A stretch of DNA of 64,000 bases from NCBI RefSeq assembly GCF_040436345.1, contig NC_133215.1:35772306-35836305 (forward strand). Direction: 5' to 3'. This stretch comes from Pagrus major. Its lineage: Eukaryota; Chordata; Actinopteri; Spariformes; Sparidae. The notes beneath the pieces are model-generated. The model made no database searches and was not told the origin of the DNA. It saw only the letters and a program-made list of their open reading frames with translations. Positions 53,811 through 64,000 of this stretch are shown here, piece by piece. Numbering within the stretch: the first letter of the stretch is position 1; each line of letters opens with the position of its first letter. The translations under genes were made by a program, and so were the position numbers.

Positions 53811-53977
53811 TAAAAAGATACACACAAATAATGTGTATCTGCACAACAGTGCTGTTCACTGACTGGGTCAGGGCCCAGAGTGGTAGTATGAAAACACCAG
53901 ATTGTGTTTCATCCAAAACTGCTTTATTTGACTGGAGTCAGTGATACTATGGTTTGCTAGTGTTATATTCCAATATA
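53811..53977 (+). other. adissp: adissp 3' untranslated region, proximal part
   Basis: Follows the stop codon. No canonical AATAAA is present before the Tc1-like element at 53978. Candidate signals further on include AATAAA at about 55529 and at about 58198-58203 (followed by GTATTATCTC). Which one ends the transcript is not known. Confidence 0.35.
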
Positions 53978-55492
53978 CACTACCAGTCAAAAGTTTGGAC
54001 ACACCTTCTCATTAAATGTTTTTTCTTTATTTGTATTATTTTCTACATTGTAGATCAATACTGAAGACATCCAAACTATGAAGGAACACATGGAATTATG
54101 TAGTAAACAAAAAAGTGTTGAACAAACCAGAATATGTTTTATATTTTATATTCTTCAGAGTAGCCACCTTTTGCTTTGATGACAGCTTTGCACACTTCTG
54201 CCATTCTCTCAGTCAGATTCATGAGGTTGTCACCTGGAATGGTTTTCCAGTCTTGAAGGAGTTCCCAGAGGTGCTGAGCACTTGTTGGCTGCTTTGCCTT
54301 CACTCTGCGGTCCAACTCATCCCAAACCATCTCAATTGGGTTTAGGTTGGGTGATTGTGGAGGCCAGGTCATCTGATGCAGCACTCCATCACTCTCCTTC
54401 TTGGTCAGATGGTCATTACAAAGCCTGGAGGTGTGTTTGGGGTCATTGTCCTGTAGAAAAACAAATGATGGTCCCACTAAGCGCAAACCAGAAGGGATGG
54501 CATGTCACTGCAGAATGCTGTGGTAGCCATGCTGGTTAACTGTGCCTTGAATTTTGAATAAATCACTATCAATGTCATCAGCAAAGCATCACACCTCCTC
54601 CTCCATGATTCATGGTGGGAACCACACGTGTAGAAACATCTGCTCACCTTTTCTGCGTCCCACAAAGACACAGTGGATGGAACCAAAAATCTCAAATTTG
54701 GACTCATCAGACCAAAGTACAGATTTCCACTGGTCTAATGTCCAATCCTTGTGTTTCTGGCCCAAGCTATTGTCTTCTTCTTCTTGTTCTTCCTCAGTAG
54801 TGGCTTCTTTGCAGTAATTCGACCATGAAGGCCTGATTCACGCAGTCTCTTCTGAACAGTTGATGTTGAGATGGGTCTGCTACTTGAACTCTGTGAAGCA
54901 TTTATGTGGGCTGTAATCTGAGCTGCTGTTGATTTGTGGTTTCTGAGTCTGGTAACTCTACTGAACTTATCCTCTGCAGCAGAGGTAACTCTTGGTCTTC
55001 CTTTCCTGGGGCGGTCCTCATGAGAGCCAGTTTCATCATGTGTTTGATGGTTTTTACGACTGAACTTGAGGATACATTCAAAGTTCTGGATATTTTCTGG
55101 ATTGACTGACCTTCGTGTCTTAAAGTAATGATGGACTGTCGTTTCTCTTTAGTCGAATAGCGCTATTCACTGTATTGAACTATGTACCAACCCTACACAA
55201 TTACACAAATTAACTCTTGACAAGGCGCAGCTGTTAATTAAAACCATTCCGGGTGACTACCTCATGAATCTGACTGAGAGAATGCCATCAAAGCAAAAGG
55301 TGGCTACTTTGCAGAATATAAAATATAAAACATATTCTGGTTTGTTCAACACTTTTTTGTTTACTACATAATTCCATATGTGTTCCTTCATAGTTTGGAT
55401 GTCTTCAGTATTGATCTACAATGTAGAAAATAATACAAGTAAAGAAAAAACATTGAATAAGAAGGTGTGTCCAAACTTTTGACTGGTAGTTT
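53978..55492 (-). mobile_element. Full-length but dead Tc1-like transposon with about 210-bp inverted repeats
   Basis: Ends ACTACCAGTCAAAAGTTTGG on both strands, with TA beside them. The terminal inverted repeats run about 53978-54185 and 55286-55492 and include GTAGATCAATACTGAAGACA. Minus-strand coding remains: SKFEIFG-like (about 54700), FLQDNDPKHTSR (catalytic Asp, about 54450), PPQSPNLNPIEMVWDELDRR (catalytic Glu, about 54350). Frameshifts split these pieces between frames, so no active transposase is encoded. Confidence 0.88.
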
Positions 55493-55729
55493 ATATGTTG
55501 GAAAATTACAGGTCAGTCAAATAATGAAATAAAAATGGATGCTTTTTCACAAGAGTCAAAAGTCTAGAGCCATATATAGTTGCTAACAAGACAGCTTGAA
55601 AACCACCAGCTTGCAGCTGTGGATGGCAACTGCTGTTTAATTTAGATAGCCACGAAGCCTCCGTTGATGGAGTACAGTAAACCAGCACTCAACGTTTATA
55701 CCAGCTCACACACGCGCGTGCTCGCGCGT

Positions 55730-55805
<76 letters not shown>

Positions 55806-56988
55806 CCACACACAAAGCCACTGCTTGCTATGATCAGCAACAAACATGTAGTAATGAACTTTAAAGTCACAGCAGCAAACCAAGGAAAGTTTTTGACTTT
55901 TGACTCATACTGTCCTGTTGCTTTACCATGTCCACCACCTACCATAAAGAACACTGTTCAAAACACAGTACAGTGAATTGTTTGTGGTTCACATTAAAAT
56001 AAAGTAGACTTGCATAATGGCAATTGTAATAATTAATGTCATTCCTCTGTTAACTTTAAAGGCATCAAAAACAGAACCAGCTGGAGTATCTTACATGTTT
56101 TAGCTCTTCTCTTAATTTGACTGCATATCTCAATATAGAATTAGATTAACTGATCAGGATTTGTGCAGGATTACACACATTTACTGCTGTCCTTGTAGTT
56201 TTACTTTGGCAGCGTTGGCACTGTTTGCAGCTTTCTGAACGGACACACTTTACTGTAGGAGCTGGACTAGTCCTGTATTTCCTGTAGCCATAAATATAAA
56301 AAGATGACATTATGAGGATTTCCCATATAACCACACTGTTGTATTTTTAACTGTAGCCAGCAATTAAAACTGCATTGTGTTGCAAGTATTATATGGCACG
56401 ATACTATTAGAATATGTTTAAATATGTTGGCATCCTAAAAAGCAGAATTGTTGTGCAACACATCCTTAATGGAAAATTCTGGTATTTTTAAACCTGGGCC
56501 CTATATTCACACGTTCTGGTGTGTAAATTATTCATAATTACCAAACGTTTTGGAATCGGTCCAGTAGATTGCCTCAGCTGAAAGGCTGCAAAGTAATCCT
56601 TTGGGCCGTATCCAGGCGTCAAGTGTTTTTTTCACCGAAGGCTGTGGTTGTTATTCAACACTACAGAAATGATTCCCACGGACATAGAGCTTTTTGTTGA
56701 AGTGGCAAAAACAAGCACTTTCTGTGAGTTGCCCCAAAGGATTATGTTACAGCCATTGCAGCCAGCTGAGGCAATCTACGGGACCAATTTCAAACTTTTG
56801 GGAAGTACGAATCATTTTACGCACCAAAGCCTGTAAATACCTATATTTATTATAGGATTAAAAATACTGGAATTCCCCTTTAGGACCATGAAGTCTGTTT
56901 TTTTTTTTTTTTTACTGTTTGTGGTGCAGAACACAATCTGAACTGAAAAAAAACTGTCTTTGATTGAACAAGAAATGCTGTTCTTCTT

Positions 56989-57019
<31 letters not shown>

Positions 57020-58402
57020 TTTTTATTATTATCATTATTATTATTATTATTATCCATGTTATTATGAATCATTTCTCTGCAGACCTTTTATTATAACTAA
57101 GGAGTACGTATCATTGTCTGTTTTGGAAATTTTATCTGCCTTAAGCATGTTCTCTGTTGACATCAGTGTAGCCTTCTTCATGTGTATTATGAGACTTTAC
57201 ATTAGCAAATGATACGTCATTGAATTGCTGTAAACGTACTGGTAATGCTGAAACAAAAAGAGATTGGGGAGTTTTTCTCTTCTATTTGCATGATTGATAC
57301 TGTATCTCATGAAATGTAACCAAATTGACTGTCTTGGCCAAATAATTCCAGGTGAATGACAGACCTGTGTGACAGCAGAAATGTGTCAAATCTTTGTTTG
57401 TTTGTTACCATACTGTATTTATTGACTTTAGTAAAAGGAAGCTGCAGCCTCACTTGTTACAGTTACTTATTACAGGAATAGCACGTTTTTGATAAATTGT
57501 CTGATTTGAACTAAGATAATCAGGGTATTCTTGGTAGATTATCAGCTCCATTCATTATGTAATTGAGTCTATGCTAACCCTTTAGCACACAGTACATTAA
57601 AGTGATAGTTGGGTCTTGTATAGATGTTGTACGGTTGAGGGATTGTAGTGCCAAAGGAACAGGCTGTCTGACAGCAATGTAAAAATAACAAAAATGCTCA
57701 AGAGCGTACACTTCAACAACTATACATATTTTTTAGGTTACTAGATCACATTTCACAGTTTTACTGGAAATACTTAGTAGTTCCGTAGGTGTCCATTTAT
57801 CAGAATTAATTGACACCCTGCAGCTAAACAGAATTGAGTGTTCACTCAGACCATGGTGTAAAAATAATACCATCACCTTTGAACGTCAGTGATTTTGAAA
57901 AACATTGCTTAGTTGAGGCTAGCAGGCCTCAGTAACACTTCCTCATACCAGTGACCTATCACTCAACATGACTATTAGTGTTGGAATGGCCTGTGATCTA
58001 CCAAAGGCTCACTAATGACCAAACATGTTGATTCTGAATTTATTTTCTGTTCATTAAAACTTTGTTGATCGTGGATGTGTGACCTGCAGTGTGTGTTCAT
58101 ATGTGGAGCTTCATTGTCTGAATTGTGACCTGCCAACACAGTGTGTGTTCTTACGCGCTTCTGTCCATCAGGACTGTACCGTTTTCAGCTGAATGTAAAT
58201 AAAGTATTATCTCACATGTACGCTGTACAAGGTAATGCACTTTTCTGTTTATTTGAATTTATACTACATAGGTGTCTCTCTGATCCTCCCTGTGAATGTT
58301 TTGGACATGATATATGGGTAAAAAAAAAAGTACATTGACTGCTTTACATTCAGCGCTGCCCTTTAAGTCCGTTTGTTTCAGCTTATGATCACATAGACTC
58401 TG
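55493..58402. other. Intergenic DNA downstream of adissp
   Basis: Contains (CA)n at 55732-55803, a MITE at 56466-56882, a T-run at 56898-56913, (CTT)n/(ATT)n at about 56981-57053, and otherwise AT-rich sequence with AATAAA at about 58198. No gene is supported. Confidence 0.55.
56466..56882. mobile_element. MITE with about 22-bp imperfect inverted termini
   Basis: Left end TTAATGGAAAATTCTGGTAT and right end, read in reverse, TAAAGGGGAATTCCAGTAT. It is about 417 bp with no coding capacity; a 62-codon frame inside is incidental. A lone terminus of the same kind lies at 41295-41316. Confidence 0.6.
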
Positions 58403-59430
58403 ATGTTGATGAAGGTTCTCAGTCATCCAGGTCATGGTAAATCTAGGTGCTGTATTGTAAGCAACTGGACTTGTTTCGGTTTCTTAAAGACGTTTCCATT
58501 CTCATCCAAGAGGCTTCTTCAGTTCTAACTAACTGGAGGGGAGTTGCAGGCTTTTAAACTCTGTGTGGGAGTGTCCTTACAGAGTCGTTAAGGACACATG
58601 AGAGCTCTGAGTTTCAGAGTCTTTAGGGCCACTTGTGGGTCGTTGACCCAACTGGTCTTAATGTGGGATGTTAGGGCTAGGTGAGCCCAGGTGTGAATGG
58701 TTGTTAAGCTGTCTGGGGAGAGAACTCAGTACTGTATTGTAGGTGGTTGATAGGTAATGTCTTAGGCCACCTCCTCTGTTCAAAGACGGTCGTTCCAGTT
58801 TGACATAGATGGATTCTGTTACTCCTCTTTCAAACCATCTGTCTTCTCTGGACAAGATGTTTACATTGTTGTCCTCAAAGCAATGATTTGTCCCCTTCAG
58901 ATGTAAGTGGACAGCAGAGTCTTGACCTGAGGAGTTGGTCCTCCTGTGTTGTGCCATTCGTTTATGTAGAGGTTGTTTTGTCTCCCCAGTGTACAAATCT
59001 GTGCAGTCCTGGCTGCATTGAACAGCATAAACTCCATTACTCTGTTTATGCCTGGGTGATTTGTCCTTAGGATGGACAAGTTTCTGCCTCAGTGTGTTGG
59101 TGGGTTTGAAGTGAACTGGGATATGATGTTAAATGAAGATCCTCCTGAGTGTCTCAGATGTTCCAGCGACATAAGGAATGATGATGTTACGTTTTCTCGT
59201 CTCCTCTCTGTCTGCTCTGGATCTTTTAGAGGTTTTGACAAAGGTCCAGTTTGGGTAATCACAGGTTATTAAGTGCTCCCCTGATGTGCTTTTGTTCCTT
59301 CTCCTTCCCCTTCTACTCCATTCCAGTTAGTTAGAACTCAAGAAGCCTCTTGGATGAGAGGTGAAACGTCTTCAAGAACCTGAAACAAGTCCAGTTGCCT
59401 ACGATATACAGTACTTAGATAGACCCCGAT
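58403..59430 (-). mobile_element. Penelope-like retroelement 3' part with GIY-YIG endonuclease domain
   Basis: On the minus strand, from about 59250 down to 58658, the frame reads IPYVAGTSETLRRIF, HFKPTNTLRQKLVHPKDK, SNGVYAVQCSQDCTDLYTGE, TKQPLHKRMAQHRR, EDRWFERGVTESIYVKLERP, SLNRGGGLRHYLS. The GVY...YTGE pair, the arginine in HKRMAQHRR and the RWFERGV.E glutamate fit the GIY-YIG nuclease of Penelope-like elements. One stop (TAA) interrupts it before HHIPVHF. The reverse transcriptase core is missing. The element is flanked by inverted copies of a terminal sequence (58403-58525 and 59332-59425) that includes AAGCCTCTTGGATGAGA. Confidence 0.82.
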
Positions 59431-61442
59431 GTTAGCTTTGTTAGCTGACATTAGTTAACGTCAGAACTTGTTCCAGCAGGACTGCCAGACCAGTAACAGA
59501 AAGTTGAAATTGAAAACCAGTGACACTGAAAAATTGGAAGATTGTCATTGATAGACACATTAAAATTTAAAAAAATGTCCAAATATAATTAAATAAGTTT
59601 GAATGTCTGTGTTTTCAGTGCTAATACAACTTTATTTAAATTTCCTTTGTTAGTTCTGTTTTTGGAAGCAAAGGTGAGCTGTGCCACTGTATCCAGTTCT
59701 AAAAAGTAGATATATGGTATATATGGCATCGTTAACTGTCGCAGGAGTTAACAACACTCACCTTCACGTTCAAATGGATACATAGTTCACCAGTTGATGG
59801 AAAAATCTTGTGTATGTAAAGATTTAAATCTGAAGTAATCACATTCAGTGGCTGCTAGTCCTGCCAACTAGTGAGGAAGAAGAATGGCAAGAACCTGAAT
59901 GCCTTTACAACAATAAATTGAGGATCTACCATTCTTTGGCCTTTTCATCAAAATTTGCACTGCATAACATAACAGTTCAAGCTGCTGGTTGCCATTTGTT
60001 TGTGTTGGCAGAGGAACACAGTTGATGTTGGCTCTGGAGTAATTCTGGCAGTGTTTGACCTTGCAAATCCAGTCATTACTGACTTGGCTCAGTGTGTGGT
60101 CTAGTGTATTTACTCAGTTGTATGGTTTATGGTCCTTCCTGACTGTCATGGAACAAAATGTATACAGATTGGTGGAAATACTCTTTATGTGCAAGAGGGT
60201 TGAAAACGCAACATCATATTCATCATTTGAATGTCCCTGTTTGCACTTGACAACCAAATACAAATGCTATACCACAACCAACGATTTGAATAATGACAAC
60301 CTGCTCATATGCAAGAAAAGGCTGACAAACCTCATAGGAAAATATATTAATAATACACCAGCAGTCAGCAAGCACTAGGAGTAATTACTGTCTGCTAGTA
60401 TGGCTCCCATGAGCAAGAAATTGTAAGACAAAGACAGCTTCTCCTGCTACAACTCAGCCAGGTCGAAGGTAATTACAACAAAATCATTTCATATTTCTCT
60501 CCCTAACTGCCAATGAGGCTCCTGGACCTGGTTGTGTGAGACAGTTTATATTCATGATGTCAAAATGTTTGTCCATGCAGCTTTTTCTCTGTCTATTGCA
60601 CAAGTAAGTGAGTAGAAGACAATACTACTATGGACATTAGTGACCGTGCAACCAATCATTCTCATTGCTGCCCTCAGTGTGGTTTTCAAAATGACATTTG
60701 TCTCCCATTTTTCCCCATGCCATGAAGTAACAAAAAAACTTGGGGTTCCCTGGTCTCTCATGAAGGGTATACTTAATAAAAGACCAGGGAGACCCAACTA
60801 TTGCCAATTTTATAGAAACAGCTTATAATTTAGAATGTAAAATGAAGGATTACATGAAACAGATGTTGGAAACTGTATTAGATTGCATAATATCACAATG
60901 TACCGAATCGTCCTGTATTAACAATGTATCCTGCCTGAATCGTATCAGAGCCCCTGTATCTATATATGTATCAGATCGTCTTATAAAGGAGAGATGCACA
61001 CCCCTAGTGAAAACATAACCTTTTTGTTGAGGGTGATAAATAAATAGTAATCTGTTCCTAACAGTAAACAAACATCTTCAAAATGAAGAGGTCTGTCTGC
61101 CTATAATAGAAATAACACACAAAGTGAAATTATATTCAAGTCCAAACACAGAATTTAAGATCACCAACCACTTCCAAAGAAGAGAGTACCTACCGATAAC
61201 ATGGTAGAAAACACAAGCACGAGGTTGTAGCCAGGGCTTAATTTGGAACAGGAGCTGGGACTGGCACCTATTTGATAGGATCCTGCACCTCCTTGGTCAC
61301 TATCAAATAAATCCTATCCTGTCCTTTTATTTCCCACTGAAGTATCTCAAAAATCACTTGTTTGTCTATTTTGCAGGCATTTTAAATCTGATTTTTAAAA
61401 GAGATAGAGGGAACGGTCACGTCACGCAGTGAAACCAAAAGC
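59431..61442. other. Intergenic AT-rich DNA
   Basis: No gene. About 60880-61015 (AATCGTCCTG, GATGCACACCCCTAGTG) looks like one end of a common hAT-type non-autonomous fish repeat. The frame at 60055-60378 has no recognisable domain. Confidence 0.45.
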
Positions 61443-61826
61443 ATAATTAGTTGTTAGGGCCACTTGTGGGTCATTGGTCCAACCAGCCTTCATGTGGGTT
61501 GCTAGGGCTAGGTGAGCCCAGGTGTGAATGGTTGTTAAGCTGTCTGGGGAGAGAACTTAGTACAGCATTGTAGGTGGGTGATAAGTAATGTCTTAGGCCA
61601 CCTCCTCTGTTCAAAGACGGCCATTCCAGTTTGACATAGATGGATTCCGTTACTCCTCTTTCAAACCATCTTAAAAGCCTGCCAACTCCCCTCCTGTTAG
61701 TTAGAGCTCAAGAAGCCTCTTGGATGAGAGGTGAAACGTCTTCAAGAAACTGAAACGAGTCCAGTTGCCTACGATACAGCACCTAAACTTACCATGACCT
61801 GGATGACTGAGAACCTTCATCAACAT
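61443..61826 (-). mobile_element. Second, truncated Penelope-like fragment
   Basis: 61445-61670 repeats 58624-58850 (the 3' coding end and untranslated part) with minor changes. It is then joined directly to CTCAAGAAGCCTCTTGGATG and a terminal copy running to ACCTTCATCAACAT at 61826. The GIY-YIG coding part is largely deleted. Confidence 0.75.
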
Positions 61827-64000
61827 AAAGCTTTGAGTTTTGAGCATGAAATGTCAGCTGAGCTGGCATGTGATTTATGCTTCTTAGTGTCTGAATATTT
61901 GGCATATGATGTAAACCCCACAAGTAAGTGGGCGTTGGTGTTATGATATGATAAAATGAGTAGGTGCAAATCTGCTACGCTGTCCACAGTTCAACCGATC
62001 AAACAGACAGAGAGACAGACAGAATATGTCAGTTTGGTTTCTTAGCCTGCTCCTTTTTGCAGTTGGTAGTTGATCATCGCCCCTAATTCCATTCCCCCCC
62101 AATCTAGCTGTCCACAAACAGAGAGGGGGAGAGTCAACAGGGAGGTGAAGGGACAGCCAAGGAGATAGAGAGAAAAAGAGGGAGCGAGCGTCTGCAAACA
62201 GTAATGCTCATCAGCTGTTACTGAGCTCCTCTCCCTGCTGATTTTGAGAGATTAATGTGAATGCTCTGATTAAAAAATGTAAATAAATAATGCTCAGTTT
62301 GTAACGACAGTTTCAGTTTTGTTAACTGCTAGCCCCCAGGCGTAGAATGTGCTGCAGATTTTGATGTGTTCCCTGACTTTTTTTGAGCAACATGACTGCG
62401 CCCTCTGCTGTTCAAACAACAGTACAATGACAAGGTGACAGGAGAATGCATTCACACTGATTTCCCTTGTTACATCCATGAACTTCAGGAGCAAAAATAA
62501 CCATGTTACAGGTTGGTATAGATATAGTCATAGTCCCCCGACGGCATAACAAAATTCGGTATATCATTACATCTCTAGTATCTTGCTTAACCCTTACATC
62601 ACGGCCCACTTCGTAGATTTTTCTGTAGCTTTCATTGTAGTTTATCAATGACTTTGATCTCTTCCCAGTCGATGCTGTGACTGACTTTGCTCGGGTGTTC
62701 ACAGACATTCCCAGTCTGGCTGCTCCAATGTGAGAGTTATGGTAGGAATAGGGGAATGGAATTCATGATTTGGTGAGAAAGAGTGGGTCTTGAGACATAC
62801 CTTGAACATTACGTGGAAGTACTTGGTCAGCAGCTCATGTGTCTAGACTGAAAATATAGGTGGCTAATGAAGCTCAGCTGGTTGGTTTTTACTTCTCTGA
62901 AGATTGGATATTAGAGAATCAGGAGTAAGAGTGGTTTTGTCAGAAAGACTGGGATGAAAAAAAGGGTTACAGGAAGGTGAAGTTTGGGTGAATTCTGAGG
63001 TCCCGAGTAAGTTGAAATAAGGCAGCAAGAACATGGATTCCAGAGTTCAGTCAATCGTGGTTGATCCCAAACCTGAACGTAGTAGCCTGTCTCCTTTGCT
63101 GTCTCCTGCATTTGGGTCCCCTGTTCAGCTCTCTTTGTGAACAACCATTTTTTGTCTTTGCCTTCTTTATTTTGCTTTACCGTTTATTGTCAAGTTTGCC
63201 TCTTCAACTTAGTGTTCTGTTCAGCAGCTAACATGGCTTCTATTGCCCACATGCTGGAGTATATCATATTGAGGAATACAGTTGAGAGAAATTGTGGTAT
63301 GTTAACCCTGATTTGAAGCCAATTTAAACTACTACAAACTACATTAGAAGGTTAGAAGCCAGAAACTGTTTTGTTATTTTGCTTTTTGTGGAACTTAATA
63401 TTACGACACAAGCTATAGATATATATGCTCCATGATAAATGGACTATTCTACCTACACTGTATAATACCCCTGGTGTTACTCTTGAGAATTAATCACATT
63501 ACATTTACTAATTAACCTACATTAACAGGCAGACCCTTAGCTCATTTTTATCCCAGTTTGGATCCAATAAACACATTTGTTTAATAATTTCTGAAGATAT
63601 GTTTCCTCACATTGCAGATAGAATGAAAAGAAGCAGAATCATGGGTTGAGTAGACTATCCCTTTTGTTTTTGCAATACTGTGATATAAATTTTAGCTTGC
63701 CACCCCCTTCCCAAGACATCTGTATGTGTTGTTGAGATAGAGTGAAGGGAATGTTTAGAAGATTGGACAGGAATGTATATTATATTATATGCATGTCATA
63801 ACTGAGTCAGCCAAGAAAGGCTAGTTAGCTGGAGTTTAGTGCATCTGTCTGCTCGGAGATAGTTTGATATAAGCAGAGTAATGTGCTGTATTTTCTCTGT
63901 GGGCAGTCCAGTGATGCCTGAGAACTCTATGGAGGTGGAACACCTAAAGGTTTTCTTTTTTTTGAAAGAGGAACATGAGTTTAAATAAGTGTGAGAGTAG
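61827..64000. other. Intergenic AT-rich DNA at the window end
   Basis: I find no gene, RNA or complete element. Around 62520-62580 the phrase CGGTATATCATTACATCTCTAG resembles the end of a dispersed repeat. No splice-framed coding segment is visible to the window edge. Confidence 0.45.

Noticed and set aside
58888..59272. Plus-strand frames across the Penelope fragment
   Set aside because: The conserved GIY-YIG protein is on the minus strand, so these are its shadows.

Overview
This 64 kb window reads as nuclear DNA of a teleost fish, probably a percomorph, although the species cannot be fixed from sequence alone. The evidence is split vertebrate genes with GT/AG introns, CpG-rich first exons, long (CA)n/(GT)n runs, and fish-type mobile DNA: Tc1-like elements, a PIF/Harbinger-like insert, tRNA-derived SINEs, LINE fragments and a Penelope-like retroelement. 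Four protein-coding genes can be assembled exon by exon, all on the + strand.

Region 1 (about 3.1-24.4 kb) is tesk1, a dual-specificity kinase of the LIMK/TESK family that acts on cofilin and actin. It has a CpG-rich untranslated exon, ten coding exons and 730 codons, and an intact catalytic domain. Its introns hold nested transposons, a telomere-like hexamer array, and a (GT)n/(CA)n pair that flanks one in-frame exon.

Region 2 (24.5-31 kb) has no recognisable gene. It is a fresh tandem duplication of about 2,076 bp followed by older, partly deleted copies of part of it. The block carries IRF-, ETS- and STAT-like sites, and a related piece lies upstream of the second GIMAP gene.

Region 3 (31.5-40.5 kb) holds two GIMAP-like (AIG1) immune GTPase genes. 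Their GTPase domains are nearly identical, but the first exons and C-termini differ. One ends in a CaaX-like CTIL and has a canonical ISRE just upstream. The other begins with six Asn/Pro/Tyr-rich nonapeptide-type repeats and ends in a possible amphipathic helix. This pair is the most novel-looking part of the window.

Region 4 (41.5-53.8 kb) is adissp, the homologue of human C20orf27 (adipose-secreted signalling protein): one CpG-rich 5' exon, five coding exons, 178 codons and a divergent C-terminus. Its introns hold a SINE, a deleted Tc1-like element and microsatellites.

Region 5 (53.8-64 kb) has no supported gene. It holds a dead Tc1-like element with long terminal inverted repeats, a MITE, and two pieces of a Penelope-like element, one of which still encodes a GIY-YIG endonuclease module.
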